Shown: positions 29,601 to 40,342, counted from the first letter of the stretch. The stretch: 64,000 nt of DNA from Anoplolepis gracilipes (GCF_047496725.1 NC_132970.1:17536501-17600500), one strand, 5' to 3'. Numbers and translations are program-made. Notes: a model not told the origin generated them from the letters alone.

Positions 29601-32600
29601 ACCGCAGTGAATGTGAAAGCTTATAAACGTACGAAACGGCAAGGATTACGCGAAGCTAGAGCTACTGAGAAATTAGAGAAGCAACAGAAATTGGAAGCGG
29701 AACGTAAACGGAGACAGAAACATCAAGTAAGTTTAGCCATATTTAAATTATATGAAATGAAAAATTATCAATATAATGTATCCATACTGTTATTAATGAA
29801 CGAAATATATGTGTGATTATGTTTATAGGAATTTCTTAGTTCTGTACTGCAACATGGCAAAGACTTCAAAGAATTCCATCGCAACAATGTCGCAAAGTTG
29901 GCTAGGCTCAACAAAGCGGTGCTCAATTATCATGCAAATGCTGAACGGGAACAGAAAAAAGAACAGGAACGCATCGAGAAGGAGCGTATGCGTCGTCTTA
30001 TGGCGGAAGACGAAGAGGGATACAGAAAATTGATCGATCAGAAGAAAGACAAACGTTTAGCTTTCTTGCTATCTCAAACGGACGAATACATCAGTAATCT
30101 GACAGAAATGGTTAAGCAGCACAAAATTGAGCAAAAGAGAAAGCAAGTTGAGGAACAAAAGCGTAAAAAGGTAACGTATAAGCGTCTTTTACATGTCTTT
30201 AAAATTTGTAAATATTATTATATAATGATTATTATATATGAACTATAATATCAATGAAATTTTACATATTACAATAGCAAAAGAAGAAAAAGTTACAAGA
30301 TGGCGAGAACGGTGAAGATGGTGGTGCCAATGATGATACTCGTATCGGTGTAATAGATACGGCCACTGGTCGCACATTAACAGGCGATGAAGCACCATTG
30401 ATGAGTCAACTGTCAGCGTTCTTGGAGGCTCATCCTGGATGGGAGCCTATTGAGTCAGAAAGTGAAGATGATGAAGAAGATGATGAAGATGATAACGGAA
30501 GCGAAGATAAATCTGACAGTAAGTTTCTTATCTTTGTAAACTTCTGTAGACAGATTTTATTTTTACTAACTTGATTTACGAAATGCAAATTATAGGCAAG
30601 GATAAATCTACGGGTGATTCTGAAGAGGAAAAAGTAAAAAAGACGATACACAAGGCAAAAGTGGAAGATGACGAATATAAAACAGAGGAACAAACGTACT
30701 ATAGCATTGCTCATACTGTTCACGAAGTGGTTACGGAACAAGCAAGTATTATGGTGAATGGAAAACTAAAAGAATATCAAATCAAGGTATTTTAATCATT
30801 CTAATTTTAATATATTTCCTACTGTGTTTTTTTTCTATGAATTAAAGAATTTAATCAATGATTTTAGGGGTTGGAATGGTTAGTTTCATTATTTAACAAC
30901 AATTTGAATGGCATTTTGGCAGATGAGATGGGTCTCGGTAAAACAATTCAGACCATTGCTTTGGTAACATATCTTATGGAAAAGAAGAAAGTCAATGGTC
31001 CATTTCTAATCATTGTCCCATTATCGTAAGTTTCTTTTATACCTAAACTCTAATTTTTATAAAAACTATTTATAACGTATCTAACGTACTGTTTCTAGGA
31101 CATTGTCGAATTGGGTTCTCGAATTTGAAAAATGGGCACCGAGTGTCGTCGTGGTATCATATAAAGGTTCTCCAGCTGGCAGAAGAGCGATACAATCTCA
31201 AATGCGAGCCACAAAGTTTAATGTTCTATTAACAACTTATGAATATGTTATAAAAGATAAGGGTGTGTTAGCGAAATTACAATGGAAGTATATGATTATT
31301 GACGAAGGACATAGAATGAAAAATCATCATTGCAAGCTTACCCAAGTATTAAATACGCATTATTTGGCCCCTCATCGACTATTGTTAACCGGCACACCAT
31401 TGCAAAACAAACTGCCAGAACTGTGGGCTCTTTTGAATTTCTTGTTGCCTTCGATCTTCAAATCCTGCAGTACCTTCGAACAGTGGTTCAATGCTCCTTT
31501 CGCTACTACCGGCGAGAAGGCAAGTATTTTGTAAGCGTAAAGTAGATTCAATACTTTTACAATATATTTTTATTTAACATTGTTGTCACTATGCTGTTAT
31601 ATAGGTGGAACTCAATGAAGAAGAAACTATTTTGATTATTCGTCGTTTACACAAAGTCTTGCGACCTTTCTTGCTAAGACGGTTGAAGAAAGAGGTAGAG
31701 TCGCAGTTGCCCGATAAAGTGGAATATATCATTAAATGCGATATGTCCGGCCTACAAAAAGTTCTTTACAAGTACGTTAATTTACGATGTTTGTATGCTT
31801 CTAAATATTATGAAGTTTGCGTGTAAATATATTAGCGAAAATACTCTTTTTATATTACAGACACATGCAGAGTAAAGGTGTACTACTAACCGATGGATCG
31901 GAAAAAGGAAAGCAAGGAAAGGGCGGTGCTAAAGCTCTTATGAATACAATCGTACAGCTGAGAAAATTATGCAATCATCCATTTATGTTCCAAGCTATAG
32001 AAGAGAAATATTGCGAACACGTAGGAACACCAGGTTCTGGTGTTATTACTGGGTAATTATTATCTCGATGGTTTTTTCGAAGAACTTAAAATATTTACTC
32101 GATTTTTAATATTTAATATTTTTATTTATTTTATATTACATTATTATTATTTTATACTTTATTTTATATTTTTATTTTTTAATATTTACTCAATTTTTTC
32201 ATTTGTTGTCAGTCCTGATCTATATCGTGCATCTGGAAAGTTTGAACTTCTCGATCGTATTCTTCCCAAGCTGAAGGCTACGAATCATAGAGTATTACTG
32301 TTTTGTCAAATGACACAATTAATGACAATTATGGAAGATTATTTGAGTTGGCGTGGATTTATGTATCTGAGATTGGATGGTACAACAAAAGCGGAAGACA
32401 GAGGAGATCTGTTGAAGAAATTTAATGATCCCGGATCAGAATACTTTCTTTTCCTATTATCCACACGTGCAGGTGGTCTCGGTTTGAATCTTCAGGCTGC
32501 CGATACTGTTATCATTTTCGATTCCGATTGGAATCCTCACCAGGTACGTGATATCAATGTATAAAATATAATGTCGATTAAAGCGAAGTTAAATTTGAAC

Positions 32601-33992
32601 ATATATAATATAATGCTCATTTGCAGGATTTGCAAGCTCAAGACAGAGCGCACAGAATTGGACAAAAGAACGAAGTGCGGGTACTCCGATTAATGACTGT
32701 CAATTCTGTCGAGGAGCGAATATTAGCAGCAGCCAGATATAAGCTAAACATGGACGAGAAAGTTATTCAAGCTGGTATGTTTGATCAAAAGTCCACCGGA
32801 TCGGAACGACAGCAATTCCTTCAGAGTATTTTACATCAAGACGACGCTGATGATGAGGAAGAAAACGAAGTGCCCGACGATGAAACAGTGAATCAAATGA
32901 TCGCTAGGTCAGAAGGTGAATTCGAGACATTCCAGAAATTAGATTTGGAACGGCGACGCGGGGAGGCTACATTGGGTCCTAATCGCAAATCACGGTTACT
33001 GGAGGAAGCTGAGTTGCCTGATTGGTTAGTGAAAGACGACGATGAGGTGGAAAGATGGACCTACGAAGAGGATGAAGACAGATTCCTCGGAAGAGGATCG
33101 AGGCAACGTAAAGAAGTCGATTATACGGATAGTTTAACCGAGAAAGAATGGTTGAAGGCGATCGACGATGATGGTGCCGAGTATGAAGAGGAAGAGGAAG
33201 ACGATAAAAAGAAGAAAAAGACACGAAAGCGAAAGAAGAAGGGCGAGGAAGATGATGAGCCTATGCCGAAAAAACGAAGAGGAGGCAGTTCTTTGGCCGA
33301 TCCTAAAATGAAACGAGCTATGAAGAAATTAATTACATTAGTCGTTAATTATACGGATAGCAGTGACGGTCGATTATTGAGCGAACCCTTTATGAAATTA
33401 CCCTCTCGAAGGGAATTACCAGATTATTACGAAATTATTAAGAAACCTTTGACTATTAATAAATTGCTGCAGAAAATCGACGAAGGCAAAGTAAGTAAAA
33501 ATCCTACATATCGTATATTCTTTCTTATATATTTGTATTAAACATGCATGTATAATATGACAATTTTATTTTTCCAAGTATGCTGACTTAGACGAGCTTG
33601 AAAAGGATTTTATGCAACTTTGTAAGAATGCTCAAATTTATAACGAAGAAGCATCTTTGATTCACGAAGATTCGATAGTATTGCAATCTGTTTTTACAAA
33701 TGCGCGTCAGCGTCTTGAAGAGGAGGGTAATAATTCCGATGGAGATGATAAAGGTATGTACTGTACTTGTTTATATTATCATGTAATTGTGCAACAAAAG
33801 CTATAATTGAAATGATTACGAGATGCTATTTCTTTTTCTTATGCAGATGGCGAAGAAGGTTCTGACGCAGATTCTAGTGTAAGAATGAAAATTAAACTGA
33901 AAGGAAGAAAAGGCGAAGGAAGAGGCGGTCGTAGAAAGAGAGTTACTAAGAAATATATATCCGACGATGATGATGACGCGGATGATAATTAA
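7456..33992 (+). CDS. brm: Brahma, SWI/SNF-family chromatin-remodelling ATPase
   Basis: Catalytic subunit of the BAP/PBAP nucleosome-remodelling complexes, a nuclear DNA-dependent ATPase. Seventeen coding exons: 7456-7731, 25843-27980, 28367-28440, 28959-29211, 29311-29449, 29565-29726, 29829-30170, 30278-30518, 30596-30786, 30868-31025, 31099-31519, 31605-31771, 31861-32052, 32213-32543, 32627-33490, 33579-33753, 33847-33992. They sum to 6,270 nt (2,089 residues) with every phase matching. The N-terminus MASPSPQSSPMPPPQAPSP is typical of insect Brahma. Order: Pro/Gln-rich start, long GPxQMGP repeat tract (about 93-740), QLQ (about 795-820), HSA (about 914-1128), BRK (in 1129-1208), Snf2 ATPase with GLGKT (K1297) and DEGH (1393-1396), helicase C with STRAGGLGLNLQ, SnAC-like acidic region, bromodomain (about 1920-2030), and an Arg/Lys-rich then Asp-rich tail. 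Start chosen at the first ATG after the 7407 acceptor. Intron 11 is GC-AG. Intron 1 hosts four antisense IMPase genes. Confidence 0.96.
8186..10547 (-). CDS. Inositol monophosphatase paralogue A
   Basis: Mg2+-dependent hydrolysis of inositol monophosphates to free inositol, supplying phosphoinositide synthesis in the cytosol (family knowledge). Six coding exons: 10479-10547, 9523-9656, 9199-9461, 8708-8813, 8462-8613, 8186-8307, total 846 nt, 281 residues, the usual size. Start MCEVKDLDECYRAAEELVLY. Metal and substrate motifs are intact: DLVTEYD, the AEET glutamates at 72-73, DPIDGTTN (D93, D96) and WDVAAG (W221, D222), followed by EEAGGVVID. It lies nearest to brm exon 1, in the same orientation as its three sister genes, about 0.9 kb from paralogue B. 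Intron 1 carries a palindromic MITE (10203-10361). All introns are GT-AG and phases run 0,2,1,2,1. Which inositol phosphate or nucleotide is the real substrate cannot be told from sequence. Confidence 0.92.
10203..10361. mobile_element. Palindromic MITE in intron 1 of IMPase A
   Basis: The left part (AGTTTAGTTAATATTTGTTT) is matched in inverted orientation at the right end (AAACAAATATTAACTAAACT). A second matched block, TTTTTAAACAAACTTTTTT, lies inside. The whole would fold into a long imperfect hairpin of about 160 nt with no coding capacity. The structure suggests a miniature inverted-repeat element; the family is not recognised. Confidence 0.6.
10548..11476. other. Spacer between IMPase A and B
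   Basis: The first 400 bp upstream of IMPase A are GC-richer than the surroundings and probably hold its promoter and 5' UTR. The rest is AT-rich, and the part next to 11476 should contain the 3' UTR of IMPase B. No additional gene is visible. Confidence 0.4.
11477..15344 (-). CDS. Inositol monophosphatase paralogue B
   Basis: Second tandem IMPase. Exons: 15279-15344, 13270-13403, 12919-13175, 12329-12434, 12078-12238, 11477-11595, total 843 nt, 280 residues. The proposed start is MARYAEDVYYETAIKLVHEA. The frame stays open upstream of it for about 100 codons, so a longer N-terminus cannot be excluded, but the chosen start aligns with the sister genes (22 against 23 codons in exon 1). Motifs: DLVTEYD, AEES, DPIDGTTNFVHGFP and STWDIAAASLII. 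The metal-ligand Asp of WD is kept, but the usual glycine after the two alanines is Ala-Ser here. Intron 1 is the longest in the cluster (1.9 kb) and intron 5 contains a 30-nt A run and a hairpin MITE. Exons 2 and 3 are noticeably GC-richer than the introns, as expected for a selected gene. Confidence 0.9.
11603..11632 (+). repeat. Poly(A) run
   Basis: An uninterrupted run of about 30 A on the plus strand (poly(T) on the IMPase B strand), a few bases upstream of the last exon of IMPase B. It forms the polypyrimidine tract of that acceptor. Confidence 0.9.
11778..11910. mobile_element. Hairpin MITE in intron 5 of IMPase B
   Basis: Long terminal inverted arms of about 55 bp (11778-11834 and 11855-11910), with the central part CAACAAGTGTTT pairing with AAACACTTGCTG. 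The element is nearly all arm, with about 20 bp between the arms. It has no coding capacity. The form is that of a foldback MITE. Confidence 0.7.
15345..18074. other. Spacer between IMPase B and C
   Basis: The first 600 bp upstream of IMPase B are GC-richer and may hold its promoter. The rest is AT-rich without a supported gene. At 17540-17808 it carries the first copy of a direct repeat whose second copy lies in intron 4 of IMPase C. Confidence 0.4.
17540..17808. repeat. Direct repeat, copy 1
   Basis: About 270 bp that recur in the same orientation at 19029-19307 with many small differences. Shared blocks include CGCTTTATACATTATAGAGC, TATTGCAACATCATTA and AAATTTATCATTGTT. It lies just downstream (3') of IMPase C. 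Confidence 0.75.
18075..21327 (-). CDS. Inositol monophosphatase paralogue C (divergent)
   Basis: Third tandem IMPase. Exons: 21259-21327, 20747-20883, 20310-20572, 19371-19482, 18839-18990, 18075-18235, total 894 nt, 297 residues. Start MSTDLDIAKCCEFAKKLTLQ. The metal-binding acids are present in AEET, DPIDG and WDIAAG. The usual DGTTN is DGTLN, however, and the DLVTE motif reads DLATD. Exon 4 is two codons longer than in A and B, and exon 6 has a Lys/Glu-rich C-terminal extension (ends in KKETDHVK) absent from the sisters. It is the most diverged copy. It is open with correct splice sites throughout, so I call it functional but possibly of changed substrate preference. Intron 4 holds copy 2 of a direct repeat. 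Confidence 0.88.
18306..18529. mobile_element. piggyBac-type MITE (TTAA-flanked)
   Basis: Both ends begin with TTAA followed by a matching inverted repeat. The left end reads TTAATCCTTCGTTAGGCGCA and the right end, read inward on the minus strand, TTAACCCGGCGTTAGGCGCA; both continue ATATTT. The TTAA target duplication and size of about 224 bp fit a non-autonomous piggyBac-like element. It lies in intron 5 of IMPase C. Confidence 0.75.
19029..19307. repeat. Direct repeat, copy 2 (in IMPase C intron 4)
   Basis: Same orientation and order of blocks as 17540-17808. The two copies are separated by about 1.2 kb and differ by scattered substitutions and small indels, so the duplication is not very recent. 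Confidence 0.75.
22222..24174 (-). CDS. Inositol monophosphatase paralogue D
   Basis: Fourth tandem IMPase. Five coding exons: 24106-24174, 23436-23569, 22908-23170, 22450-22707, 22222-22358, total 861 nt, 286 residues. Start MTTQEEFDYCYDFVLNLTIE. The catalytic motifs are complete: DLVTQYD, GEET, DPIDGTTNFVH and PWDVAAG, followed by REAGGVVID. Exon 4 (258 nt) equals the sum of exons 4 and 5 of paralogue A (106 + 152), so one intron has been exactly lost here, or gained in the other three. It is the copy nearest brm exon 2. A GC-richer segment just above 24174 is its likely promoter. Confidence 0.92.
24175..25842. other. Spacer between IMPase D and brm exon 2
   Basis: The first 330 bp, up to about 24500, are GC-richer and probably contain the IMPase D promoter. 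The remainder is AT-rich with no gene I can support. A run of T before ACAG at 25829-25842 is the brm acceptor. Confidence 0.4.
25860..27830 (+). repeat. Degenerate GPxQMGPGG-coding tandem repeats in brm exon 2
   Basis: About 2 kb of imperfect tandem repeats inside the brm reading frame. The repeated peptide is of the type G-P-G-G-P-G-Q-M, with variants carrying N, S, H or A, and some collagen-like Gly-x-y stretches (about 26310-26620: PPGSGHMNASG-type units). Synonymous changes between units show that much of the array is old. Near-identical neighbours (for example around 27337-27372 and 26655-26700) point to continuing slippage. The tract is predicted to be disordered. The open frames on the other strand here are shadows of this codon pattern. 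Confidence 0.95.
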
Positions 33993-35034
33993 AAGAAATA
34001 ACTTTTTAAGAATCAGACTATGATACAAATATATGAATTATATAAGTAGTTTTAAGTATTTAGAATTATATTTAAAATTTCGCTATAATATGTGAATGTA
34101 ATAAAATATAAAAGTACAACCACAAGAAACGTGACCTATAGCAGAGGAAAGTACTGTTATATCTTAGACAGTATAATGTGGTATGATGCGTGCTGTACCA
34201 TTGTAAACTTATAATTAGTAAACTTGGGCTGGATAAACATGAAATATTATCATAAGTCTATAATGTAGAGATCTGAGTACACAATCCTTATAAACTGTAT
34301 TACTTTATATAAATTGGAGAGTAGCAAATAGCTATAGCATTATTATACAGAAAAGAGACTATTTAAGATTTATTTTAGATATTCTTGTTTTAATCTCTTA
34401 CTACTCTTGCGATATGTGAAGCTGAATTGAGCTTGATTATATTTGATTGCTGAAATTGCTTTGAATTTTGATTATTTATCTCCTATTATTGGGAATTTAT
34501 GCATCGATATTTAAATACATTATTCTCTTTATATCTCGTCGCAATAAACTATCTTAAATTTCTATAAGTGATCGGAGATACGTAGCATGTAATCTTCAAG
34601 TTGCTAAAAAAATATAGTATCGTACAATACTACATTTTGCGGATATTTGTGATGAAGTTATGTGGGTACATTGAAATGTTATCCATATCCCGTATCATTA
34701 ATAATTGGCCATAATATATAAAAATTGACATTACCATCGATTATTATTATTATTACCACCACAGTCTCTACATCTTAATTTTTTAAGTTTGTATATAAAT
34801 AGATCGTTATACAAAATATGCTAAGTTTTTTGTTTTGCGAGACAAAAATTTGATTAATCGATTTTAATTACTTCTCATTTAAAAATTATAATAGCTTTGA
34901 CAGTTTCATATTAAAATTTTTATCTTTTAAAGAGTTGTAAGTTTTTCATAAAATAAACTCGTGTAATTTTTTTTATTTCTTTAATTAAATACTGCAGAAA
35001 ACAAAGTTGTTGACTCGTAATACATACTAATTAC
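33993..35034 (+). other. brm 3' UTR and downstream spacer
   Basis: AATAAA hexamers occur at 34100-34105, 34543-34548 and 34952-34957, any of which could end the brm transcript. No other gene is visible. A good splice acceptor-like sequence (pyrimidine-rich, ending TACTGCAG) lies at about 34980-34997. Confidence 0.5.
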
Positions 35035-35220
35035 ATGAGCGAGTTCTTGCATCCTCATTATTGGGGAAGTAACACTGATGAAGAGCTGTATTACAAGTAC
35101 CTTATTTTGCAAGACGCCTATTGGAATTTTATCCAGATAAACAGCTATTGTATCGAGTTATCTGGAAGTGGTTCACCGTCACACAAAAGAATCGTGAAGA
35201 ATCGTAATGACCATCAGTGA
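35035..35220 (+). CDS. Small open frame of unknown status, 61 residues
   Basis: ATG to TGA with balanced codon use and a protein-like composition (starts MSEFLHPHYWGSNTDEELYY), in an AT-rich setting where a stop-free stretch this long is not unusual. An in-frame stop lies just upstream, so the ATG would be the true start. A splice acceptor-like sequence ends at about 34997. No signal peptide or domain is recognised. It may be chance, or a short gene or an alternative end of the brm transcript. Confidence 0.2.
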   Translation: MSEFLHPHYWGSNTDEELYYKYLILQDAYWNFIQINSYCIELSGSGSPSHKRIVKNRNDHQ

Positions 35221-35641
35221 TTCTGTACAATTCTTATGTAATGATGATTTTTTAATATTGTACTTTAATTACAAGTTCTTTTAATATACGATATATTCAT
35301 CATTGGTAATTACATCACAGCACAACAGAATATATGCATTCATCGATATCATGATATATATTTCTGTTAGAATTTCAACTTTTTGATTTTTTACATATAT
35401 TAAAGAGATTAAATATAGTCCGTTGCATTGGCACATAACAATAACTTATTTCCCTTAGATTTATATAGAGCATGTGATAACGGAAATTATAATTCTATAT
35501 GCGCAGATGTGTAATAATCGAAAAGTATTCGTAAATAAATTACAATTTACTAAATTATAATATAATAAAAATAAATAATATTACAATATACTAAAATTAG
35601 TTGCTAATACTGCAGTTACAAATTGGTAAAATGTGAATATA

Positions 35642-36024
35642 CAGGGTGTCCCAGAATTCGCGGACACGGAATTCACAACGTGATTATCCGTGCTAAAAGA
35701 GGCAATTTTTTCCTCAGCAAAAATGTCGAGAAAAGTTATCATTTTTTGCTAGTTTTCAAATTTTGCTATTATATATCTCTGTAACTAAATTTTAAATAAA
35801 AATTTTAGTAAAGTAAACTCCACCTAAAATTAACTGCAGAATATAATTGTGTTAATCTTTTAATTCTACAAAGTTTGGTTTGCGAAAAACCTGTCTTTTT
35901 CAATTGCTTATAATATTATTGGAAAATTATTGATCCCTCGACATTTTTGCTGAAGAAAAGTTGCTTCTTTTGACACGGACAATCACGCTGCGTACTCCGT
36001 TTCCGCGAATTCTGGGACACCTTG
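35642..36024. mobile_element. TA-flanked TIR element (mariner-type MITE)
   Basis: Inverted ends of about 90 bp begin CAGGGTGTCCCAGAATTCGC at the left and, read inward on the minus strand, CAAGGTGTCCCAGAATTCGC at the right. The arms stay similar through GCAAAAATGTCGAG. TA dinucleotides flank both ends (35640-35641, 36025-36026), as expected for a Tc1/mariner-type target duplication. At 383 bp it cannot encode a transposase. The two arms differ at several sites, so it is not a very young insertion. Confidence 0.8.
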
Positions 36025-36029
36025 TATAA

Positions 36030-37402
36030 TACACAAAAAAGTGAACAAAATCTTGCAAGCGTCATTTTGAGATCTTTATTATTTCCTTAAGTGAAATTAT
36101 TTTCTCAAAATAAAAATAACATTAAACTTGATTCGATCGTCAATTTTTCTTTTACCTTTAATTTTTCGATCGTCTAAACATAGCAAGACTGCTCATACCA
36201 ATATTTGTTTATTAAAAACAAGAATATGTAAATATTACATAAATAACAAATTTATAACAATAATATAGAACAAATAAAAGTCTTGAAACCAGAATAATTT
36301 TATTTAATATAAAAAATGGTGTAAAAAAACAGCACATGATATTTCCGAATATGGTAGAATCATTGATGAAAAGGCTGATTTTTTCTGTAAAAATGATACA
36401 CAATAGTTTATTTCTAATGTAGCCATAAAAAAAGAAATTACTATCAATATCATGTATGAAGATATTTATTTTGATATTTACGTTGGACTTATATATATAT
36501 ATATAGTTGGACCAAACAACTTTTCTCACAGCTTAAATATTTTTAATATCACTTATCTCGATGACGAAATGAATCACGAATAAATTATAAGACTTTTTTT
36601 AGATTTGTCTGTAAAACTCGGTTTGCGAAGAAATTTTTTTTAATTATCATTTATAATTTCAAAGGCTGATTATTTATTATTCTTGGTTGCGATAATTCAA
36701 TTTTTCTATTAAGCTCGTACGATTTCTTTATAAAACTCATGGTTTCATTATAAAACAGAAATATTTAACATAGCTTCTTTTTGAGCACTCTGTATTATGC
36801 GCATTTAACATCAAATTCCATTCCGCCTAAATATACAGTCTCGCAATTTAATTAAACGTCAGTCGCGTCATATGAGAGTAGGCAACACTGGCGCCTTTTT
36901 ATCTACATAGAAGAAGCAACTTATTTTTTCCGTCCACGAAATGCCATACATATTGCTGTATCATACCGGATGAGTTTCGTGTACGCGAGAGAGAAGGGAG
37001 GGAGTATTTAAAAAGCGGCGAACGGGTGTTTCTGTTTCCTTTGACCCGACGTGTCTAGCCAGCTAGAACCGTTGTTTGTCGCAAGCGTCGGGGATCCCCT
37101 ACGCGCCTGTTGGTGGCAATTTCAACCCTGTTTTGAATTTAGATGGAATTTAGGCAAGCTGTTACGATCCGCGCCCCGGCCGCTTTTCCTCTCCTGACCA
37201 CGCGATCTGCATATGCGAAATATGTATACATACATATGTTTAAACGCGTGCATACAGAAATCGCTGTATTATATCCTACGTGCGAGACAGGTTTGAAAAT
37301 TGTAATTATGTAATTTTTATGTTTTGTCTTGTGGAAAATCGTATATTACGGTACACTTATTGACAAGTATAATTGTGTGAAAGGAAGATACATATTGCTA
37401 CC

Positions 37403-37405
<3 letters not shown>
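36030..37405. other. Spacer with a GC-rich island
   Basis: Mostly AT-rich with no gene. About 36890-37210 is distinctly GC-richer, contains a TATTTAAA sequence near 37006 and many CpGs, and could be a promoter or non-coding first exon. I cannot connect it to a gene. Confidence 0.3.

Positions 37406-37475
<70 letters not shown>
37406..37475. repeat. (AT)n microsatellite
   Basis: An uninterrupted AT dinucleotide run of about 70 bp directly abutting the left end of a TIR element. Confidence 0.95.
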
Positions 37476-37478
<3 letters not shown>

Positions 37479-38378
37479 GAACGTGGGGTAGAACGGCCAA
37501 CATAAGCATTGAGCAAGTTTTCAACATATAAAAAAAAAAAATAAATCAATCTTTTTTTATTAAAAATATTCTTTGGAATATCCACTATAAGAAAAAACAC
37601 AAGTTTATTATAAAATAATAGTTTAAATAGACGAGATTATTGATTTAGTAAAAGCCTAGATTTTCGTGATATGCTTTTCATGCGGGGTATAATGGACTAT
37701 CTCCAAAACTTGTTTATTTCATTAACATTGATGTCTAAAACTTCTTAAAAGTTGTATATTATAATATGATATATAGAACATAAGAATATAGATTTGTATT
37801 TTTAAATGATAACTATAAATTAATACATAAAAACAATTCTCTTGTTATAATAAATATTTTTGTCTTTAAAACATGGAAAAATATCCTTTAATGTAATAAT
37901 TTTTGGTATTAATTTTGAAAAACAGCATCTATGTATACTCTCTTTCTTTCTCTAGTATAAAAATAAAAAGTACAACATTTCGTGGGCTAATATTTTATTA
38001 AGCCTCAAAACGTATTTATTTACTTTTAATCATATAAAAAATTATAATTAATCAATATTTACATAGACACAGTATGAAATTAATAAGAAAAGATCACTTT
38101 AAAACATAAATATATATTTACGGTAATAAAAAATAGAATTTTATCATTGTTTACCTTATGTAAATATATGGAAGAATTACAACTCAGTCGCGGAGAGCAC
38201 AGCAAGTGCATTAAATAATTTATAACTTTCAACTAAAAATATTGCGACCACTGATAATAGCACGCAGAAAAAGACACCTAATACCAATTGCAACATATTT
38301 CAAGACATGGTAGCATCTCTGTAAAAAGATATCGACTCTGCACCATTGTACCCCGCAGTGCCGTTCTACCACACGTTC

Positions 38379-38382
<4 letters not shown>
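37476..38382. mobile_element. TIR element between TA microsatellites
   Basis: The left end reads GGGGAACGTGGGGTAGAACG. The right end, read inward on the minus strand, reads AAGGAACGTGTGGTAGAACG and continues GCACTGCGGGGTACAATGG; a related GCGGGGTATAATGGACT lies inside at about 37682. The two inverted ends are each bordered by a TA run. About 907 bp, no transposase frame. It fits a non-autonomous DNA transposon inserted at TA; the family is not identified. Confidence 0.65.

Positions 38383-38421
<39 letters not shown>
38383..38421. repeat. (TA)n microsatellite
   Basis: About 40 bp of TA repeats flanking the right end of the preceding element. Confidence 0.95.
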
Positions 38422-38422
<1 letters not shown>

Positions 38423-39242
38423 GTGTATATTTTTCATATTTATAAGCAAAATTCAAGCGAGCATTTTTGTGTAAAATTTTACTCGGATTCATTGATCTGT
38501 TTGAAAGTTATTCACCTAAAAAAATATGATGCATTTATTAAATATCTACAATCTAAAAATTTCCAGTAAATTACGATTTTTTTTGTTTAAGAGAGTATTC
38601 ACATTTTATAATAGTGTTTGGTGATTAAAAATTTAATAATTAATATTTTTTCCGATTATAAATAAATTTAATTAAATTTATTACACATTTGTCAAATTAT
38701 TAATTTATGTTTAATAAATTTAATTATATTTTCTAACGGAGGAAAACATTAAGTATAAATATTATTTTCAATAAAGATATTAAAAATCGCTTTGTGCAAC
38801 ACTTCAACTCTGTATTAATGTAAGTATATTTTATTTTTGTTTGATGTTTCACATAATAAAATATACTGTGTATATTGTTTTTAAAAATTTTAATAAATTA
38901 ATTTATTGGATAGCCAACGTATATCCTTAATGTTCAAGCGAATTGAACTGTGAAAAATGAATCAGTCGAGTAAGTATTTAATTTCCATTAAACGACTTAC
39001 GCTTATTTGCGCAATTATTTTCTCTATCTCCACATTAAAAGAAAATTATTAATTTTTACTCAATCACTCAAACGCAACAATATTTATATATATATATATA
39101 TCGTACGAATTGACTGCGTTGTGTGTGTGTTCGATATTTGTTTTGTTCGAACGAGCTCCCTCCTTTAGAGGGAAGTCTCGTTCGAAAGGATGTAGGGTAG
39201 CGGCAGAGGCGGAAGAAAATAAATTGCTACCGCTTCTGATCG

Positions 39243-39250
39243 TATATAAA
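39243..39250 (+). promoter_or_regulatory. Possible TATA box of the candidate secreted-protein gene
   Basis: TATATAAA in a GC-richer segment about 340 bp upstream of the ATG at 39583. A TATA box alone is weak evidence in AT-rich DNA. Confidence 0.25.
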
Positions 39251-39582
39251 GCTTACCTCTTCTTGAATGGTTACTACTCGTGATTCGGCTCGATATCTGG
39301 CGGCATACCATACGAGAAATGAGAAGGAGGGAAGAAAAGAGGAGGGTAAATTCGTGTATTATCGCGTTCTTTTCCCTTTTTTGTTCTGGCGATCAATTGC
39401 GGAGAGATGAAGTGACGGAAAATAATCCCTGGAAGAAATAAGAAAGGAGAATGGAGTAAAAAAGAACTATTAAAAGAAAATAAAAAGGCGAGAGGAAAAT
39501 TATCGATAAAGACTTTCTCACACTGAAAAATTCCAAGTCGTATCAGCTGAAAAAAATAGCAGTCATCGACACAGCATCAGCT

Positions 39583-40262
39583 ATGAAAATTATGTTTACC
39601 TCACTTTATTCACTTCTCCTTGTCTTTTATTTCGTCTCATCTTTTTCCCAATCTCCTCCATCTTCTTCTAGAAAATGTAAGCATTGTTCAGTATGTATTA
39701 CTATCATTGTGTATAACATCACTTGCCGTATCTTTCTCCCCTTATTCAGGGCGAGCTAAGTGATGTACACGTCGCGATATCCGAAGCTTTCGGATGGAAA
39801 TTCTCAAATGCGAAGGTATGCAAGATCAATAGTCGTACACTACGACACATGTATATCCGGGAACGATTCGCAAGATACATCGTACGCTTTCAGAAACGAG
39901 ATGAACAATATCAGTTTCTCGTTACGCGATAACTGAAGGTAGAGCCGTAGAGGAATTCTTCCGAGGTAAAGTTTAAGAGAAAGACGGGAGAGATATCTGT
40001 CCTCTTTCTTTCGAGATAACATTGAAATGGCTGCAATTGTGAATAGTATTATTAAAAATAGCTCAAAGTGTAGCACGTACTTTTTTACAAAATATTACTT
40101 TAAAATGAAACGTTCTTTTTGCTTCTTCGACTATTTTAAAATTAATCAAATTATTTCGTATAAACTAAAAAATAACAATTTTATTTAAACTATATATTTC
40201 TATTTCAATTTTTATATAATATTTATATATTCCTGGTGTATGGTGCGGGCATATTTAAAATA

Positions 40263-40342
<80 letters not shown>

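Noticed and set aside
39723..39932. Open frame after an acceptor-like TTATTCAG, possible second exon of the secreted-protein candidate
   Set aside because: Joined in phase to exon 1 it meets a stop after four codons; the exon at 44612 fits in frame instead.
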